From Pseudevernia furfuracea (taxonomy: Eukaryota; Ascomycota; Lecanoromycetes; Lecanorales; Parmeliaceae): a stretch of DNA of 64,000 bases. The stretch covers positions 186,001 to 250,000 of the forward strand of contig JAIUPT010000019.1 of the NCBI GenBank assembly GCA_022315425.1, in the 5' to 3' direction. The notes below the pieces were generated by a model that searched no databases, was not told the origin of the DNA, and saw only the letters and a list, made by a program, of their open reading frames with translations. Below, piece by piece: positions 32,601 to 42,569 of this stretch. Position numbers and translations under genes: made by a program. Each line of letters opens with the position of its first letter. Positions within the stretch are counted from its first letter, which is position 1.

Positions 32601-34113
32601 TTCGAAATCGTATGAAGAGGCTATCAATGATCTCGTGTATGGTCGATATTGACTTTATGCTGTAAAGGACGAGATTTCCCAATTGAAAGACAATAATATC
32701 TATATTGTCGAGATCCCATTAGAAGGGGTCAACATCGTCATATGCAAGTGAGTATTTTCTGTCAAATACAATGAGGATAATACAGTGCAGAGGTTCAAGG
32801 CGAGACTGGTAGCGAGAGGATTCTCACAAATATATGATATCGACTACGACGAGACATTTGCTTTCACTATACGAATGAACACTTTACGTGCTGTGCTTGC
32901 ATTGATAGCTATCAAGGATTTAGAGACTGAACAAGTTGATGTTAATAATGTCTTCATCGAGTCAACACTGAAGCACCTCATATACATGAATGCATCTCTC
33001 GAGGTGATTGTCAATTAGAGGGAGTATCTGAAGTTGCTTCAGAGTCTATACGATCTCAAACAAGCAGCTCACGACTGATACTTTATATGTAATGCGGAGC
33101 TAATCAAACTTGAATTCGTGTTATCGAAATCGAACCTCTATATATATATTTATAAAGATAGATAACTAATCGTTCTCGTCTATATAGATGACATTATCAT
33201 CGTTTCGTTATTCAAAGATCAAGTGTAATGATTCAAGACTCAATTCGTCAAAGCGTTTAAGATCAAGAATTTGAGGGAGTTGAAGAAGATACTTGAGATT
33301 GAAATCGAAAGAGATCGAGCGAATAGAGTTATTCGATTGAGTCAAATCATATATATCAGAAAGGTACTTCAAGGGCTGAACATGAAGGAGGACAAACATC
33401 GTGACAAGATCGATATCTCACTTAATAACTACGATGACATATCGTCAGCTGATTCAGACGAATAGAAAATCGACAGTATCGACTACTCTCGAGTCATTGA
33501 GAAGCTCATGCATATGATAATATACACGCGATCTGATATTGCTTTCGCCCTCGAAAAGCTTAATCAATTTATGAGTAATCTCGCTGTTCGTCATGATCAT
33601 GAAATAAAAACGTTACTGAGGTATTTGAGATTCAATGCGAACATGTCTATTGTCTATCGAGGAGGCGATAAGAACACTATACGTCTTGTTGACTACTTCG
33701 ATGCAGACTATGCTGCTGACATAAGGAATCGAAAGTCGACGATGAGATAGATCTTTATGCTTGATAGTGATTCAATCTTATAAGCAAGTAGAAAACAACG
33801 ATTAGTTTCTATATCGACAACAGAAGCGAAATATATGATTCTTTCGAAGTGCTTAAGATAAGCTATTTGACTGACTGCTCTGTTCACGGAACTCGACTAC
33901 TCTAAAATCATTGATCTCTGCAACAAGATGAGTGTTAATGTTATAGACAATTCTGAAGCTATACTGGAACTCAAAGAGGATAACAATGATGTTATTGCTC
34001 TGGTCAAGAATCGTCAAGTCAGCGAGAGATCTAAGCACATTGACATCGTCTATTACTATATTCGAAACCTTCAGAAGCTTGAAAAGATCAATGTCAGCTA
34101 TGTATTTACGAAT
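29604..34113 (+). pseudogene. Copia-1 gag-pol relic
   Basis: Degenerate polyprotein, ending after the nested insertion at about 41584-41635 (DDLTKSLAKQKF). Recognisable pieces: gag from ATG 29604; protease IADTDAS near 30610; pre-integrase MHRRFAYL near 31155; integrase around VDNYSRKI near 31405 and NDVVERSIQIT near 31624; RT RFKARLVARGFSQIYDIDYD near 32793 and YIDD near 33183; RNase H FDADYAAD near 33702, STTEAKYM near 33821 and ERSKHIDIVYYYIR near 34025. Stops are frequent. Most fall at expected tryptophans and read TGA (for example STxIADT, SRKIxT, CKxVF, HDxY, AIxLT), with some TAA (EFxDE, KVxGC, ILxASRK) and TAG. I saw no TGG-coded Trp in the pol part. Confidence 0.88.
32161..32226 (+). 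repeat. 15-bp in-frame tandem repeat
   Basis: About four copies of a 15-bp unit (ACATCAGCTGCATCG), encoding repeated Ser-Ala-Ala-Ser-Thr between the integrase and RT parts of Copia-1. The region is naturally low in complexity in Copia polyproteins. Confidence 0.8.
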
Positions 34114-34309
34114 TGTTACGAGCGTACCCCGCATCCCTTTGACACATGCCTTCCTTTGACACTTCCCTTTTAGGCTTAGCGTGTCTTGGCAGGTTCACTC
34201 CGCCATACATATATGGCCTTCCCTCCCAGTACATAGTTGCTCTTCATCTAGTTGTCTTATTCTATACACCTACATGACTTGACTCTGTACTGGTCCTGAC
34301 ACTACAACT
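34114..34309 (+). repeat. LTR copy R1 of unit A
   Basis: It starts TGTTACGAGCGTACCCCGCA, contains TTAGCGTGTCTTGGCAGGTT and CCATACATATATGGCCTTCC, and diverges towards its end (CACTACAAC). It lies at the left edge of the composite, next to the target duplication CGAAT. Confidence 0.85.
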
Positions 34310-35611
34310 AGATCACCCTCACTCCATTCGTTTTTTTGACAGCAAGCGAATTCAAATAAGTATGCTGGCAGGAGCTTTGTCAAGAAGACTAAGTGAGACC
34401 AAGACACCATTAACACCGGTTGAGGTCAATATCGACAATTGAGACATCGTATCCCTGGGTCTACCCACCATACGGGCAGAGGGCACCTCTGGGTCTGGCC
34501 ACCAGACGGCAAAAGGAACCATGGCGGAACCGCCTTGTGTACAGTGAGCAAGGGATAAAGAAGTTACTGGACCATTCGTACGACTTAGCGAATCAGAAAG
34601 AAATCGTCAAAACACCTCCCCACCCCACAGCGAGCCTGCTACAAGGCAACGGGATCAGACCCGAAATTACTCAAAACAACAGCAAACGCACGATCTCTTC
34701 ATTGAGCATGTCGGCCATACAACACGAAAAGAAGCCGCATTCTACCCCGCCTGGGCTTCACACCTGAATTTCTCAACACACCACCGCAAACAACATTCTT
34801 CAGAGCACTCATATTCTTTGCGGGGTGTCAAACGGGCAAGCAAAGAAATCAAGTGGGAACAAAGAAAACGGACGGCAAGTGAGCCTGCTACAATGGCACA
34901 ACACATTCGATTCTTTCTTTCCCCTTTCTATCATTTTCACGACATGGCGAATTACAACACAAATTCTACGAATCAGGCGCTTGAGTTACGGGCGTAATCT
35001 ATGTCAGACAGGTCATTGACAGCGGAGTACTCGTTATCGGTCTTAGGACGGGTGTCAAGAACTTAGTATTGGTGAGACACCGGCAGTCGAAGCGGTAGGC
35101 TTACGAAGCGGATGAATGCAATGGATAGCACTATGGAACAACACAGCGACGGACGTCGAATGGCAAGAGGCTATGGTCAGGACATGAATAGGAGGTGGAT
35201 ATTTGATGGCAAGAGCTTGGAGGCACAGAACAAGGATACTTCCAGGATAGGCTGCCAGCGGGAGTTGATGTGGATGTATGCGGTGGATGCATGCGAGTTC
35301 GATTCTACATGGATATTTGATGGCAAGAGCTTGGAGGCACAGGGCAAATCTACAATAATACTGGCATGGACAACATGGACAAGGCAATGTGGCTGCTGCA
35401 GGCATGGACAACATGGACAACATGGACAACATGGACAATACGGCAATGTGGCTGCAGCAGGCATGGTATCTTCCGGATCAGGCTTAGCGCGCTCAAATCA
35501 GCATGCGATCCGGCCAAACCTCGGACATGACGTTTTTCAGCGATTCCAGACCATTCCAGAAAAGCCCCAAGAAAAGCGCCAAGACTCCATTTTCCACCAT
35601 GGCAAAAAACG
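34310..35611 (+). mobile_element. Unit A interior: BIR-Gag element with the ORF deleted
   Basis: 34729-34860 matches the leader of unit B (about 36380-36540; shared CTTCACACC, ATTCTTTGC, GGTGTCAAA). 35490-35610 matches the 3' end of the BIR ORF (TCAAATCAGCATGCGAT, GCGCCAAGACTCCATTTT). The BIR and Gag core is absent and has been replaced by short tandem repeats, so the unit is a deleted derivative. Confidence 0.7.
35196..35466 (+). repeat. Tandem repeats inside unit A
   Basis: A phrase TTTGATGGCAAGAGCTTGGA occurs twice, 114 bp apart (near 35202 and 35316). From 35365 a 9-bp unit (ACAACATGG) is repeated, and GGCAATGTGGCTGC-GCAGGCATGG occurs twice (near 35387 and 35441). It is probably a minisatellite grown in the deleted element. 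Confidence 0.75.
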
Positions 35612-35813
35612 TGTTACGAGCGTACCCTGCATCCCTTGACACCTCGTACCTTTGACACCTACGCTAGCCCTATCAGGCTTAGCGTGTCTTGGCAGGTTCA
35701 CTCCGCCATACATATATGGCCTTCCTCCCAGTCCATAGTTGCTCCTTAGCTTGTTATCTTCGTTACATACTACACTACGGTTATCACCACAGTACGGTCC
35801 TTACACTATAACA
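35612..35813 (+). repeat. LTR copy R2
   Basis: 202 bp, from TGTTACGAGCGTACCCTGCA to CCTTACACTATAACA, with TGTTA/TAACA ends. It serves as the right LTR of unit A and the left LTR of unit B. Sequence after it (AGCTCATTCCAAACCC) is shared with unit C, marking the start of the interior. Confidence 0.88.
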
Positions 35814-36674
35814 AGCTCATTCCAAACCCCCGGGGCCTGTCTTCATACATGCTCCAACCATTTGTCTTAGGAAGGCAGTAGACTGTCCAGTCGACCAGGC
35901 CTTCAAGCCACGAGGATCCCGTGCCTCAACCAGAAGAAAAATCATCCTTCCAGCACCTCAGAACACCTACATTCTTCGTGGCAACTCAAGCGGACAAGAA
36001 CTCAGCTTGCTACATCCTTTTCAAGAATTCTTCTCCGCCCGCAAATTCGCAAACTTCACCGCCTTCGGGTTTCACACCACAATCACTCAAGAAACCACTC
36101 AAGAAACCACTCTACGAAAGAACACCATTTCACATATCCTTACCCTTGCCTTGGTTAAGCACGCCAGGAGAAATAAAGTGCTACCCGATTCTCGACGCAA
36201 CACCCAAAACCAACCACCAAAAATTTCACAACCACACATTCAACCCGAGTTCTGAACGTCTCATTCCAAGGACAAAACGTTCCAATACAAGGGGTCTGAA
36301 CGGCGCTCGATTCGGTTAACAAACGCCTTCACAGCACCCTCCGCAAGAAACCCTTCTCTGGACTGATACTCCGTCTCCCCCCGCAAAATCAGCCCCGCCC
36401 GGCCTTCACACCCGAATTTGCCAACAAACCACCCCCTCAGGATAACACCGTCACAAAGAACACACTTCAAAGCATTCGCATTCTTTGCTAGGCGTCAAAT
36501 GGTTAACAAATAAAAAAGTTGCATGAGAAACAAAGAAATTCGGCATCCCGCACCTACTTCCCAACACCGAAATTCCTACATTCAACACCAAAACTTCTAC
36601 TCAATTTCTACGAAACTCATCACTCCCGCTCACCCTCTCAAGTGTCGACCTCTTAACTGAATACTCGATTAATC
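35814..36674 (+). other. Long leader of unit B
   Basis: About 860 bp between LTR and BIR ORF. A frame near 35945-36060 (TPTFFVATQADKNSACYILF) is conserved in unit C on the minus strand (IPTFFVTTQADKNSACYILF, near 41150-41260), so a short upstream peptide or a shared ancestral coding piece may exist. Confidence 0.5.
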
Positions 36675-38156
36675 ATGAAGTCCTACGAAGAACGACTCGC
36701 TACATTCTCTTCTTGGCCACATACCTTTTCATTTCCGCAACCAAAAGAATTTGCCGCGGCTGCATTCGTCTATGCCCCTACAAAAGAATGTCATGATAAT
36801 GTACAATGCAATGATTGTGCAATCAATCTTGACAGCTGGAAAGAAGACGATAACGCACTCATACAGCATCTACGCCGATCGCCCAAATGTGCCTCTGCCA
36901 TAAAAATGAGACGAGACTGGGTGAAAACGATTCTCGACGCTCCCAAATTAAGTATTCAAGCCGAGGAAGCTCAAGAAGCTGCTGAGAAAGAAGCTCGCAA
37001 AGCTGCTGAGAAAGAAGCTCAAGAAGCTCAACAAGCTGCTCAGAAAGCTGCTCAGAAAGAAGCTCAAAAACCTACTCCCACACCTCGAGACCTAGCCTTC
37101 TTTGATCCTTCGCTGCAGTATGACTTTCCGGAACTCCGTCTATATCATGACATCAACAAGTTCGTCGAGCATATTTTACAGTGTGCAGACCAGTACCGCG
37201 AGGTTGATGTCACGGGACTACTTCCGAAATGTCTTCGTGGCCAGGCATTTACATGGAGTCAAAGCATTCAAGAAACTCTGGAAGATGTGACCCTCGCCAA
37301 GTACATGGAGGTGTTGACAGCCAAATTCGGAAGAGAGACTCCAAAGTCAGCTTCCCAAACAACTCCGCAAGAGACTTCAAAACCAGCTCCGCAAATGCCT
37401 CAAGAGTATCACAAATGCATAGTTTGCTCAGCTGCATTCTCCTCCATCAGCCGACTATTAAGTCATAGCCAAATGGTCACCTGCAACAAGGCCTCGTGCA
37501 AGCACTGCGAGGGAACCTTCGAGTCAAAAAATCAGCTGCATGAGCACCTCCGCAATCGAGACTGTCAGCAATCATCTCCCACCAAGAGCATAGCGCCTCA
37601 TAAATCTAGCCTGTCAACACTCACCCCTGCTGAGAGCGCTACTTCTTATCCATCCTCATCTGAAATCTCTACATCTTGCCCGGCAACACCTCCGCCGGAA
37701 TATCGTTCTACAACCCCGCCTCCGGTGTATCAGTCATCAACACCAAAAAATTACCTCACAATCGCTGACCTCTACATGCGCTATGCACCTCTCAAATCAG
37801 CCAAATCCTCATGGATTCGCCCAGTTACTCGTTCCAGGACCGTTCTTCCCACACTCACAGTCAAGGATTTGTATGAGAAGTTCCATGGACGCCAAATTGG
37901 CATGAGATCTCCAAGTCGCCAAATCGGGTCTAGCGCAGTCAAATCAGCATGCGATGCAAAGACCCCGGCAATCGCCTCAAATTTGGTTCCTCAGAAGGGC
38001 GCCAAGACTCCATTTTTCACCATGCCAAAAACCAGTGCTCAGCGACTGAGTTATCAACAACAACGTCAAGTAACGCCTTCCTTCTTCGCATCACCTCGAG
38101 CTATAGTCTATGGCTACCGACGCCATCATAGCCGGAGGCCCGAAGCGTGTTGTTGA
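36675..38156 (+). CDS. BIR-domain / Gag-like / zinc-knuckle protein of unit B
   Basis: Intact 493-residue ORF. Residues about 5-80 form a BIR (inhibitor-of-apoptosis) zinc fold: RLATFSSWP near the start, AFVYAP, then the ligand pattern CNDC, 16 residues, H, 6 residues, C (QHLRRSPKC), matching BIR spacing CX2CX16HX6C. Residues about 95-135 are Ala/Glu/Lys/Gln repeats, a likely coiled coil. Residues about 140-215 (FFDPSLQYDFPELRLYHDIN, then YREVDVTGLLPKCLRGQAFTW) resemble a fungal retrotransposon Gag-like helical region. Residues about 245-300 carry two CxxC...H zinc fingers (CIVCSAAFSSISRLLSH and CKHCEGTFESKNQLHEH). The tail is Ser/Thr/Pro rich. There is no protease or RT. A paralogue lies reversed at 39293-40552. 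Binding target and function are unknown; the BIR and Gag-like calls rest on motif reading. Confidence 0.82.
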   Translation: MKSYEERLATFSSWPHTFSFPQPKEFAAAAFVYAPTKECHDNVQCNDCAINLDSWKEDDNALIQHLRRSPKCASAIKMRRDWVKTILDAPKLSIQAEEAQEAAEKEARKAAEKEAQEAQQAAQKAAQKEAQKPTPTPRDLAFFDPSLQYDFPELRLYHDINKFVEHILQCADQYREVDVTGLLPKCLRGQAFTWSQSIQETLEDVTLAKYMEVLTAKFGRETPKSASQTTPQETSKPAPQMPQEYHKCIVCSAAFSSISRLLSHSQMVTCNKASCKHCEGTFESKNQLHEHLRNRDCQQSSPTKSIAPHKSSLSTLTPAESATSYPSSSEISTSCPATPPPEYRSTTPPPVYQSSTPKNYLTIADLYMRYAPLKSAKSSWIRPVTRSRTVLPTLTVKDLYEKFHGRQIGMRSPSRQIGSSAVKSACDAKTPAIASNLVPQKGAKTPFFTMPKTSAQRLSYQQQRQVTPSFFASPRAIVYGYRRHHSRRPEACC

Positions 38157-38212
38157 TGACGTCGTCGCCCTCGGTTGATTTGGCCTCAAGGAGAAGACTG
38201 CGCCAGCTGCAT

Positions 38213-38945
38213 GGCAAAACACGTCCTTGGCCACCATTTCTTCAATTCTTCACCAATGGAGGCCATTCCAGGACCCCTGCGACCGCATGACGTCATGCTA
38301 GCGACATGGCATCGCCAAAACGTCACCGACGCAGGTTCACCACCAGGGTCACCGACAAAGCCAGCGCTAGGGCCAAAAGTTCTTTGTTTTTTATGATTTT
38401 TCAGCGACCAAGCATGCATGGCGTTTGTTTTTTTTCTTCTTCTTTTCTTCTTTTCTACAGCACTGGGGACCAGCGCTTCAGTGTAAGGACCGTACTGTGG
38501 TGATAATCGTAGTGTAGTATGTAACGAAGATAACAAGCTGAGAAGCAACTATGGACTGGGAGGGACGCCATATATGTATGGCGGAGTGAACCTGCCAAGA
38601 CACGCTAAGCCTAAAGGGGATGTGTCAAGGCAGGTGTGTCAAGGATGCGAGGTACGCTCGTAACACTACCCCCCCCCCGGAGAAGCGCTGGTCCCCAGTG
38701 CTATAGAAAAGAAGAAAAGAAGAAGAAAAAAAAAACAAACGTCATGTATACTTGGTCGCTGAAAAATCATAAAAAACAAAGAACTTTTGGCCCTAGCGCT
38801 CGCTTTCTCCTTGCGGCGACGATGTTGATCTCAATTCGGTGACGTCCTGACGATGTCATGTCGCTAGCATGACGTCACGCGGTCACAGGGGTTCTGTAAT
38901 GGCCTTCATTGGTGAAGGATTGAAGAAATGGTGGTCAAGAACGTT
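38213..38945. repeat. Large inverted repeat at the B/C junction
   Basis: The stretch 38213-38480 (through CAGCGCTAGGGCCAAAAGTT and CACTGGGGACCAGCGCTTC) reappears inverted at about 38682-38945, around a spacer made of LTR copy R3 and a run of ten C. Arms are about 265 bp with small indels. These are the 3' untranslated ends of units B and C facing each other. Confidence 0.88.
38481..38665 (-). repeat. LTR copy R3, 3' LTR of unit C (end clipped)
   Basis: On the minus strand it starts TGTTACGAGCGTACCTCGCA at 38665 and stops at CCTTACAC, about 8 bp short of the CTATAACA end seen in R2 and R4, where unit B's trailer abuts. A G-run (38669-38678, minus strand) precedes it as the polypurine tract. 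Confidence 0.85.
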
Positions 38946-39292
38946 TTTTGATGTAAGCTGGGCAGCTAATATCGAATTTGCGGCCGAAGAAGAAATTTAG
39001 AAATAAAGGCATGTGATTGGCTGAGGCCTTTCGAGCCGCTCGAACCTTAAATCTTAAATCAATATCAAATGATTTTGGCGCTGACGCAGTCTTCTCTTTG
39101 AAATCAAATTCATCGAGGGTGACGACGCTATCAACAATATGCTTCGGGCCTCAGGCTATGGCGTCGTCGGTAGTCATAGATTATATCTCGGGGGGAGACG
39201 AAGAAGGTGGCTGCCATATGGCGTTGTTGTTGAATGAGAAGTCGCTGAGTATTCGAATTTGACATGGTGAAAAAATGAGTCTTGGCGCCCTT

Positions 39293-40552
39293 CTAAGGAA
39301 TCAAATTTGAGTCGATTGTCGAGGTCTTTGCATCGCATGCTGATTTGATAGCGCTAAACCCGATGTGGCGTCCATGGGCAGATTTGTCTGCAGAAATGAC
39401 TGAATTTTCTTTTCCATAAAACTTCTCATACAAATCCTTGACTGTAAGTGTGAGAAGAACGATTCTGAAACGATTAGTCGAAGGATAACTTTTTATGAAT
39501 CTGACTGATTTAAGCGATGCGTAGCGCATGTAGAGATCAGTCACTATAAGATAGTTTCTTAATGTTAATGACTAATACACTGGAGGCGGGGTTGTAGAAC
39601 GGTATTTCGGCGAAGATGTTGTCGGGCAAGGTGTAGAGATTTTAGATGAGGATAGATAAGAAGTAGCGCTCTCAGCAGAGGTGAGTGCTGATAGGCTAGA
39701 TTTATGAGGCGCTATGCTCTTGGTGGGAGATGATTGTTGACATTCTCGACTGCGGAGGTGTTCATGTAGCTGATTCTTTGACTCGAAGGTTATCTCGCAG
39801 TGCTTGTAAGAGGTCTTGTTGCAGGTGATTTGGCTATGACTTAACAGTCGGCTGATGGAGGAGAATGCAGCTGAGCAGACAGTGCATTTATGATATTCTT
39901 GAGGCATTTGCGGAGCTGGTTTTGAAGTCTCTTGTGCAGTCGATTTGAAAGGTTCTTGCGAAGCCGGGAGAGGTTTTCCGAATTTGGCTGTCAAAACCTC
40001 CATGTACTTGGCGAGGGTCACATCTTTTAGTTGAATGCTTTGACTCCATGTAAATGCATGGCCACGAAGACATTTGGGAAGTAGCTCTGTGACATCAACC
40101 TCGCGGTATCGGTCCGCACAATGTAGAATATGCTCGGCGAACTTGTTGATGTCATGATATAGACGGAGTTCCGGAAAGTCATACTGCAGCGAAGGATCAA
40201 AGAAGGCTAGGTCTCGAGGTATGGGAGTAGGTTTTTGAGCTTCTTTCTGAGTAGGTTTTTGAGCTTCTTTCTCAGCAGCTTCTTGAGATTCCTTCTCTTG
40301 GATACCTTTAATGAATGAACACGATGGTGAGACACGTATATGCTCGGCGAGGGGTTTGTCGTTTGGCTCCCAATCCATAAGCTGTGCACCACATGCGGTA
40401 CACTTGACGTGATCCGGCCAATATGTATCCCCAATATACTCGAATCCAGCCATAGCGACATATTCGCGTCGTGGTGATTTATGAGGCCATGAAGTTGAAG
40501 TGGGGTAAGGCGTAGAGGTAAATGTGTCGAGGCGGTCTTGATAGGACTTCAT
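39293..40552 (-). pseudogene. BIR-Gag ORF of unit C, with an in-frame stop
   Basis: Paralogue of the unit B protein. It starts at 40552 (MKSYQDRLDTFTS); the BIR ligands are intact (KCTACGAQLMDWEPNDK through AEHIRVSPSC, CX2CX16HX6C). The Gag-like (FFDPSLQYDFPELRLYHDIN) and zinc-finger segments follow. At PPPVY the unit B codon CAG is TAG (about 39583), after which the frame stays open (VTDLYMRYASLKS) to about 39293. Differences from B in the tail are mainly C-to-T type on the coding strand (Pro to Ser, Ala to Val, Thr to Ile), suggesting RIP-like or deamination damage. About 50 residues of the Glu/Lys coiled-coil linker are missing. Confidence 0.82.
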
Positions 40553-41386
40553 GATTAATCGATTACTCAATTAAGAGGTCGACTCGTGAGAGGGAGGGAG
40601 TTTCGTAGAAATTGGGGTATGAAGTTTTGGTGTTGAGAGGTAATTCTTGTTGCAGGGCTGAATTTGCGGGAGGAGAAGGAGTATCAGCTCAGAGAAGGTT
40701 TTCTTTTTAGAGGTTGCTGTGAAGGCGTCTTTTAACCGAATTGGGCGCCGTGAAGACTCTTTGTATTAGAACGTTTTGCCTTGAATGTGAGACGTTCAGA
40801 GCCTGGGTTGGATGTGTGGTTGTGAAATTTTTGGTGGTGGTTGGTTTTTTGGAATCGAAACGGAGCGGAGCACTTTCTTTCTCCTGGCGTGCTTGACCAA
40901 GGCAAGGGTAAGGATCTAATGTACGGAGGCGACAGGCGAGTTTGGTATGTGGTTTTTCTGCCGCTGAGATTGAGTTCTTTGATGTTGAGAAGGGTGGTGT
41001 TGAGAATATTCTAGATTTCGGTGTTAAGAATCGGGTAGCACTTTCTTTCTCCTGGCGTGCTTAATCAAGGCAAGGGTAAGGATCTGATGTATGGAGGCGA
41101 CAGGCGAGTTTGGTATGTGGGTCTCTGTCGCTGGGATTGAGTTCTTCTGATGTTTGAAGTTGCGGGCGGAGAAGACTTGTTTTTTTGAAAAGAATGTAGC
41201 AAGCTGAGTTCTTGTCCGCTTGAGTTGTCACGAAGAATGTAGGTATTCTGAGGGGTATTCTTTGGTTGAAGAAGGTTTCTTCGCGGCTGAAGGCCTGGTT
41301 GACTATTGATTTCAGTCCATGTGCCTTCCTGGCTACTGGTTGGAACACATATGAAGATGCGTCCCGGTAAGGGTTTGGAATGAGCT
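40553..41386 (-). other. Leader of unit C
   Basis: Counterpart of 35814-36674, with a duplicated phrase around CACTTTCTTTCTCCTGGCGT (near 40868 and 41039). No separate gene beyond the short conserved frame noted for unit B. Confidence 0.5.
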
Positions 41387-41578
41387 TGTTATAGTGTAAG
41401 GACCGTACTGTGGTGATAACCGTAGTGTAGTATGTAACGAAGATAACAAGCTGAGGAGCAACTATGGACTGGGAGGGACGCCATATATGTATGGCGGAGT
41501 GAACCTGCCAAGACACGCTAAGCCTAAAGGGGAAGTGTCAAGGCAGGTGTGTCAAGGATGCGAGGTACGCTCGTAACA
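41387..41578 (-). repeat. LTR copy R4, 5' LTR of unit C
   Basis: On the minus strand it runs from TGTTACGAGCGTACCTCGCA to CCTTACACTATAACA. It forms the right edge of the composite, next to the target duplication CGAAC. It closely matches R3 over their common part. Confidence 0.88.
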
Positions 41579-42431
41579 CGAACGACATGAAGGTCGACGA
41601 TCTTACGAAATCACTGGCTAAGCAGAAGTTTTAACGTTTTTTGAAACTCATAGACATAAGGGAATTCACATTCTTCTGATCAACATACGATTCGGCTAAA
41701 CCTCGATTTTGTCGTTTTTGAGCTACTTCTTCGACTTTCTATTTCTTCTACTGCTTTCGCTCAGCTAAGTTCTTACATAAACTCTCATCACAGCCCTCAG
41801 CTACATTTAGTTCTATGCTTACATTGTACAGTCGTTCTTCATATATGCTATATTGAAAAGAGGTGGAATCACGATCAGGTCCCTTCAACACTCATCTTTC
41901 TTGTTCTTATTATCTTCGTCCTCACCTTCTTTCTCCTCAACGATTAACGCTTCTGAGCAAGTCTCGCGTGCAAAGATCTGTCAATAAGTCGCAAGAAGAT
42001 CTGTTTCTGGCACTGTCCAGCGGTCTATTGTGTTATGTTCAGGGAGTACAGTCATAGAGCTTCACTGTTATGATTCGGGAATAAGAGAAATTTTCTTCTT
42101 ATGTTCCAGGACCAGAGGTTCTATTCAAAATTTGAATCTTACACGTGAGACTAGTTACGCGACTGAGGATTACGTCTACTTCAAATGAGTCTATATGGCT
42201 ATGTAAGACGATTCGGCTGATTGTGGTGTCTAATTAGGGGGAGTGGTGGTGGTCTCAATTGGAATGTATTACGTTGGATTTGCTTGGAGAATCAGAACAT
42301 CACAATCACACGATCATTTCGCTTCGGCCCTTTCTTCGCTTCGTCTTTGACGTCATGCTAGATATCGACTGTGACGAATATATCGATATTGTTGTTGTCT
42401 TGACTGTGGGTAGGATCAGTCTGAGGGGGAG

Positions 42432-42564
42432 TGTTGAAAACCATGACAGTCAGCCCTATCTGAACTAGTGGCTTGGCACTAGTGTGACACCTACTCTCCT
42501 GTAGATACTACCTATAGGTCTTCAGTCTAGCCAATACAGTCAATAGTACCCATATTATTCAACA
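42432..42564 (+). repeat. Copia-1 3' LTR
   Basis: 133 bp, preceded by the polypurine tract GAGGGGGAG (42423-42431). It differs from the 5' LTR in CCTATCTGAAC against CCTACCCGGAC and otherwise appears identical. Confidence 0.92.
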
Positions 42565-42569
42565 CTCTG

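Larger units (their letters stand above)
34114..41578. mobile_element. Composite of LTR-bounded BIR-Gag elements, inverted ends, single target duplication
   Basis: 7,465 bp inserted in Copia-1. It starts TGTTACGAGCG on the plus strand and ends with its inverse, CGCTCGTAACA, flanked by CGAAT (34109-34113) and CGAAC (41579-41583). Inside are four copies of a roughly 190-200-bp LTR: 34114 and 35612 forward, 38665 and 41578 reversed. The units are A (34114-35813, internally deleted), B (35612-38480, forward, intact BIR ORF, right LTR missing) and C (38481-41578, reversed, both LTRs, BIR ORF with a stop). In C a run of ten G (minus strand) precedes the 3' LTR, like a polypurine tract. The units lack protease, integrase and RT, so they are non-autonomous. 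The overall head-to-head order is unusual. Confidence 0.85.
29264..42569 (+). mobile_element. Copia-1: decayed Ty1/Copia retrotransposon carrying a nested insertion
   Basis: It is bounded by 133-bp LTRs (29269-29401, 42432-42564) and a 5-bp target duplication CTCTG (29264-29268, 42565-42569). Order: LTR, primer-binding site, gag, protease, integrase, RT, RNase H, polypurine tract, LTR. The coding part is interrupted after the RNase H histidine motif by the composite at 34114-41578 and resumes at 41584. The LTRs differ by a few transitions only. The interior is AT rich and full of stops. Confidence 0.9.

Noticed and set aside
35055..35438. Cysteine-rich minus-strand frame with CPCCPCQ-type repeats
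   Set aside because: It is the antisense translation of the ACAACATGG minisatellite in unit A.
35612..38665. Unit B read as a DNA transposon with 190-bp terminal inverted repeats (R2 forward, R3 reverse)
   Set aside because: No matching target duplication flanks it, R3 is clipped, and unit C shows the same sequences as direct LTRs with a polypurine tract, so LTR biology fits better.
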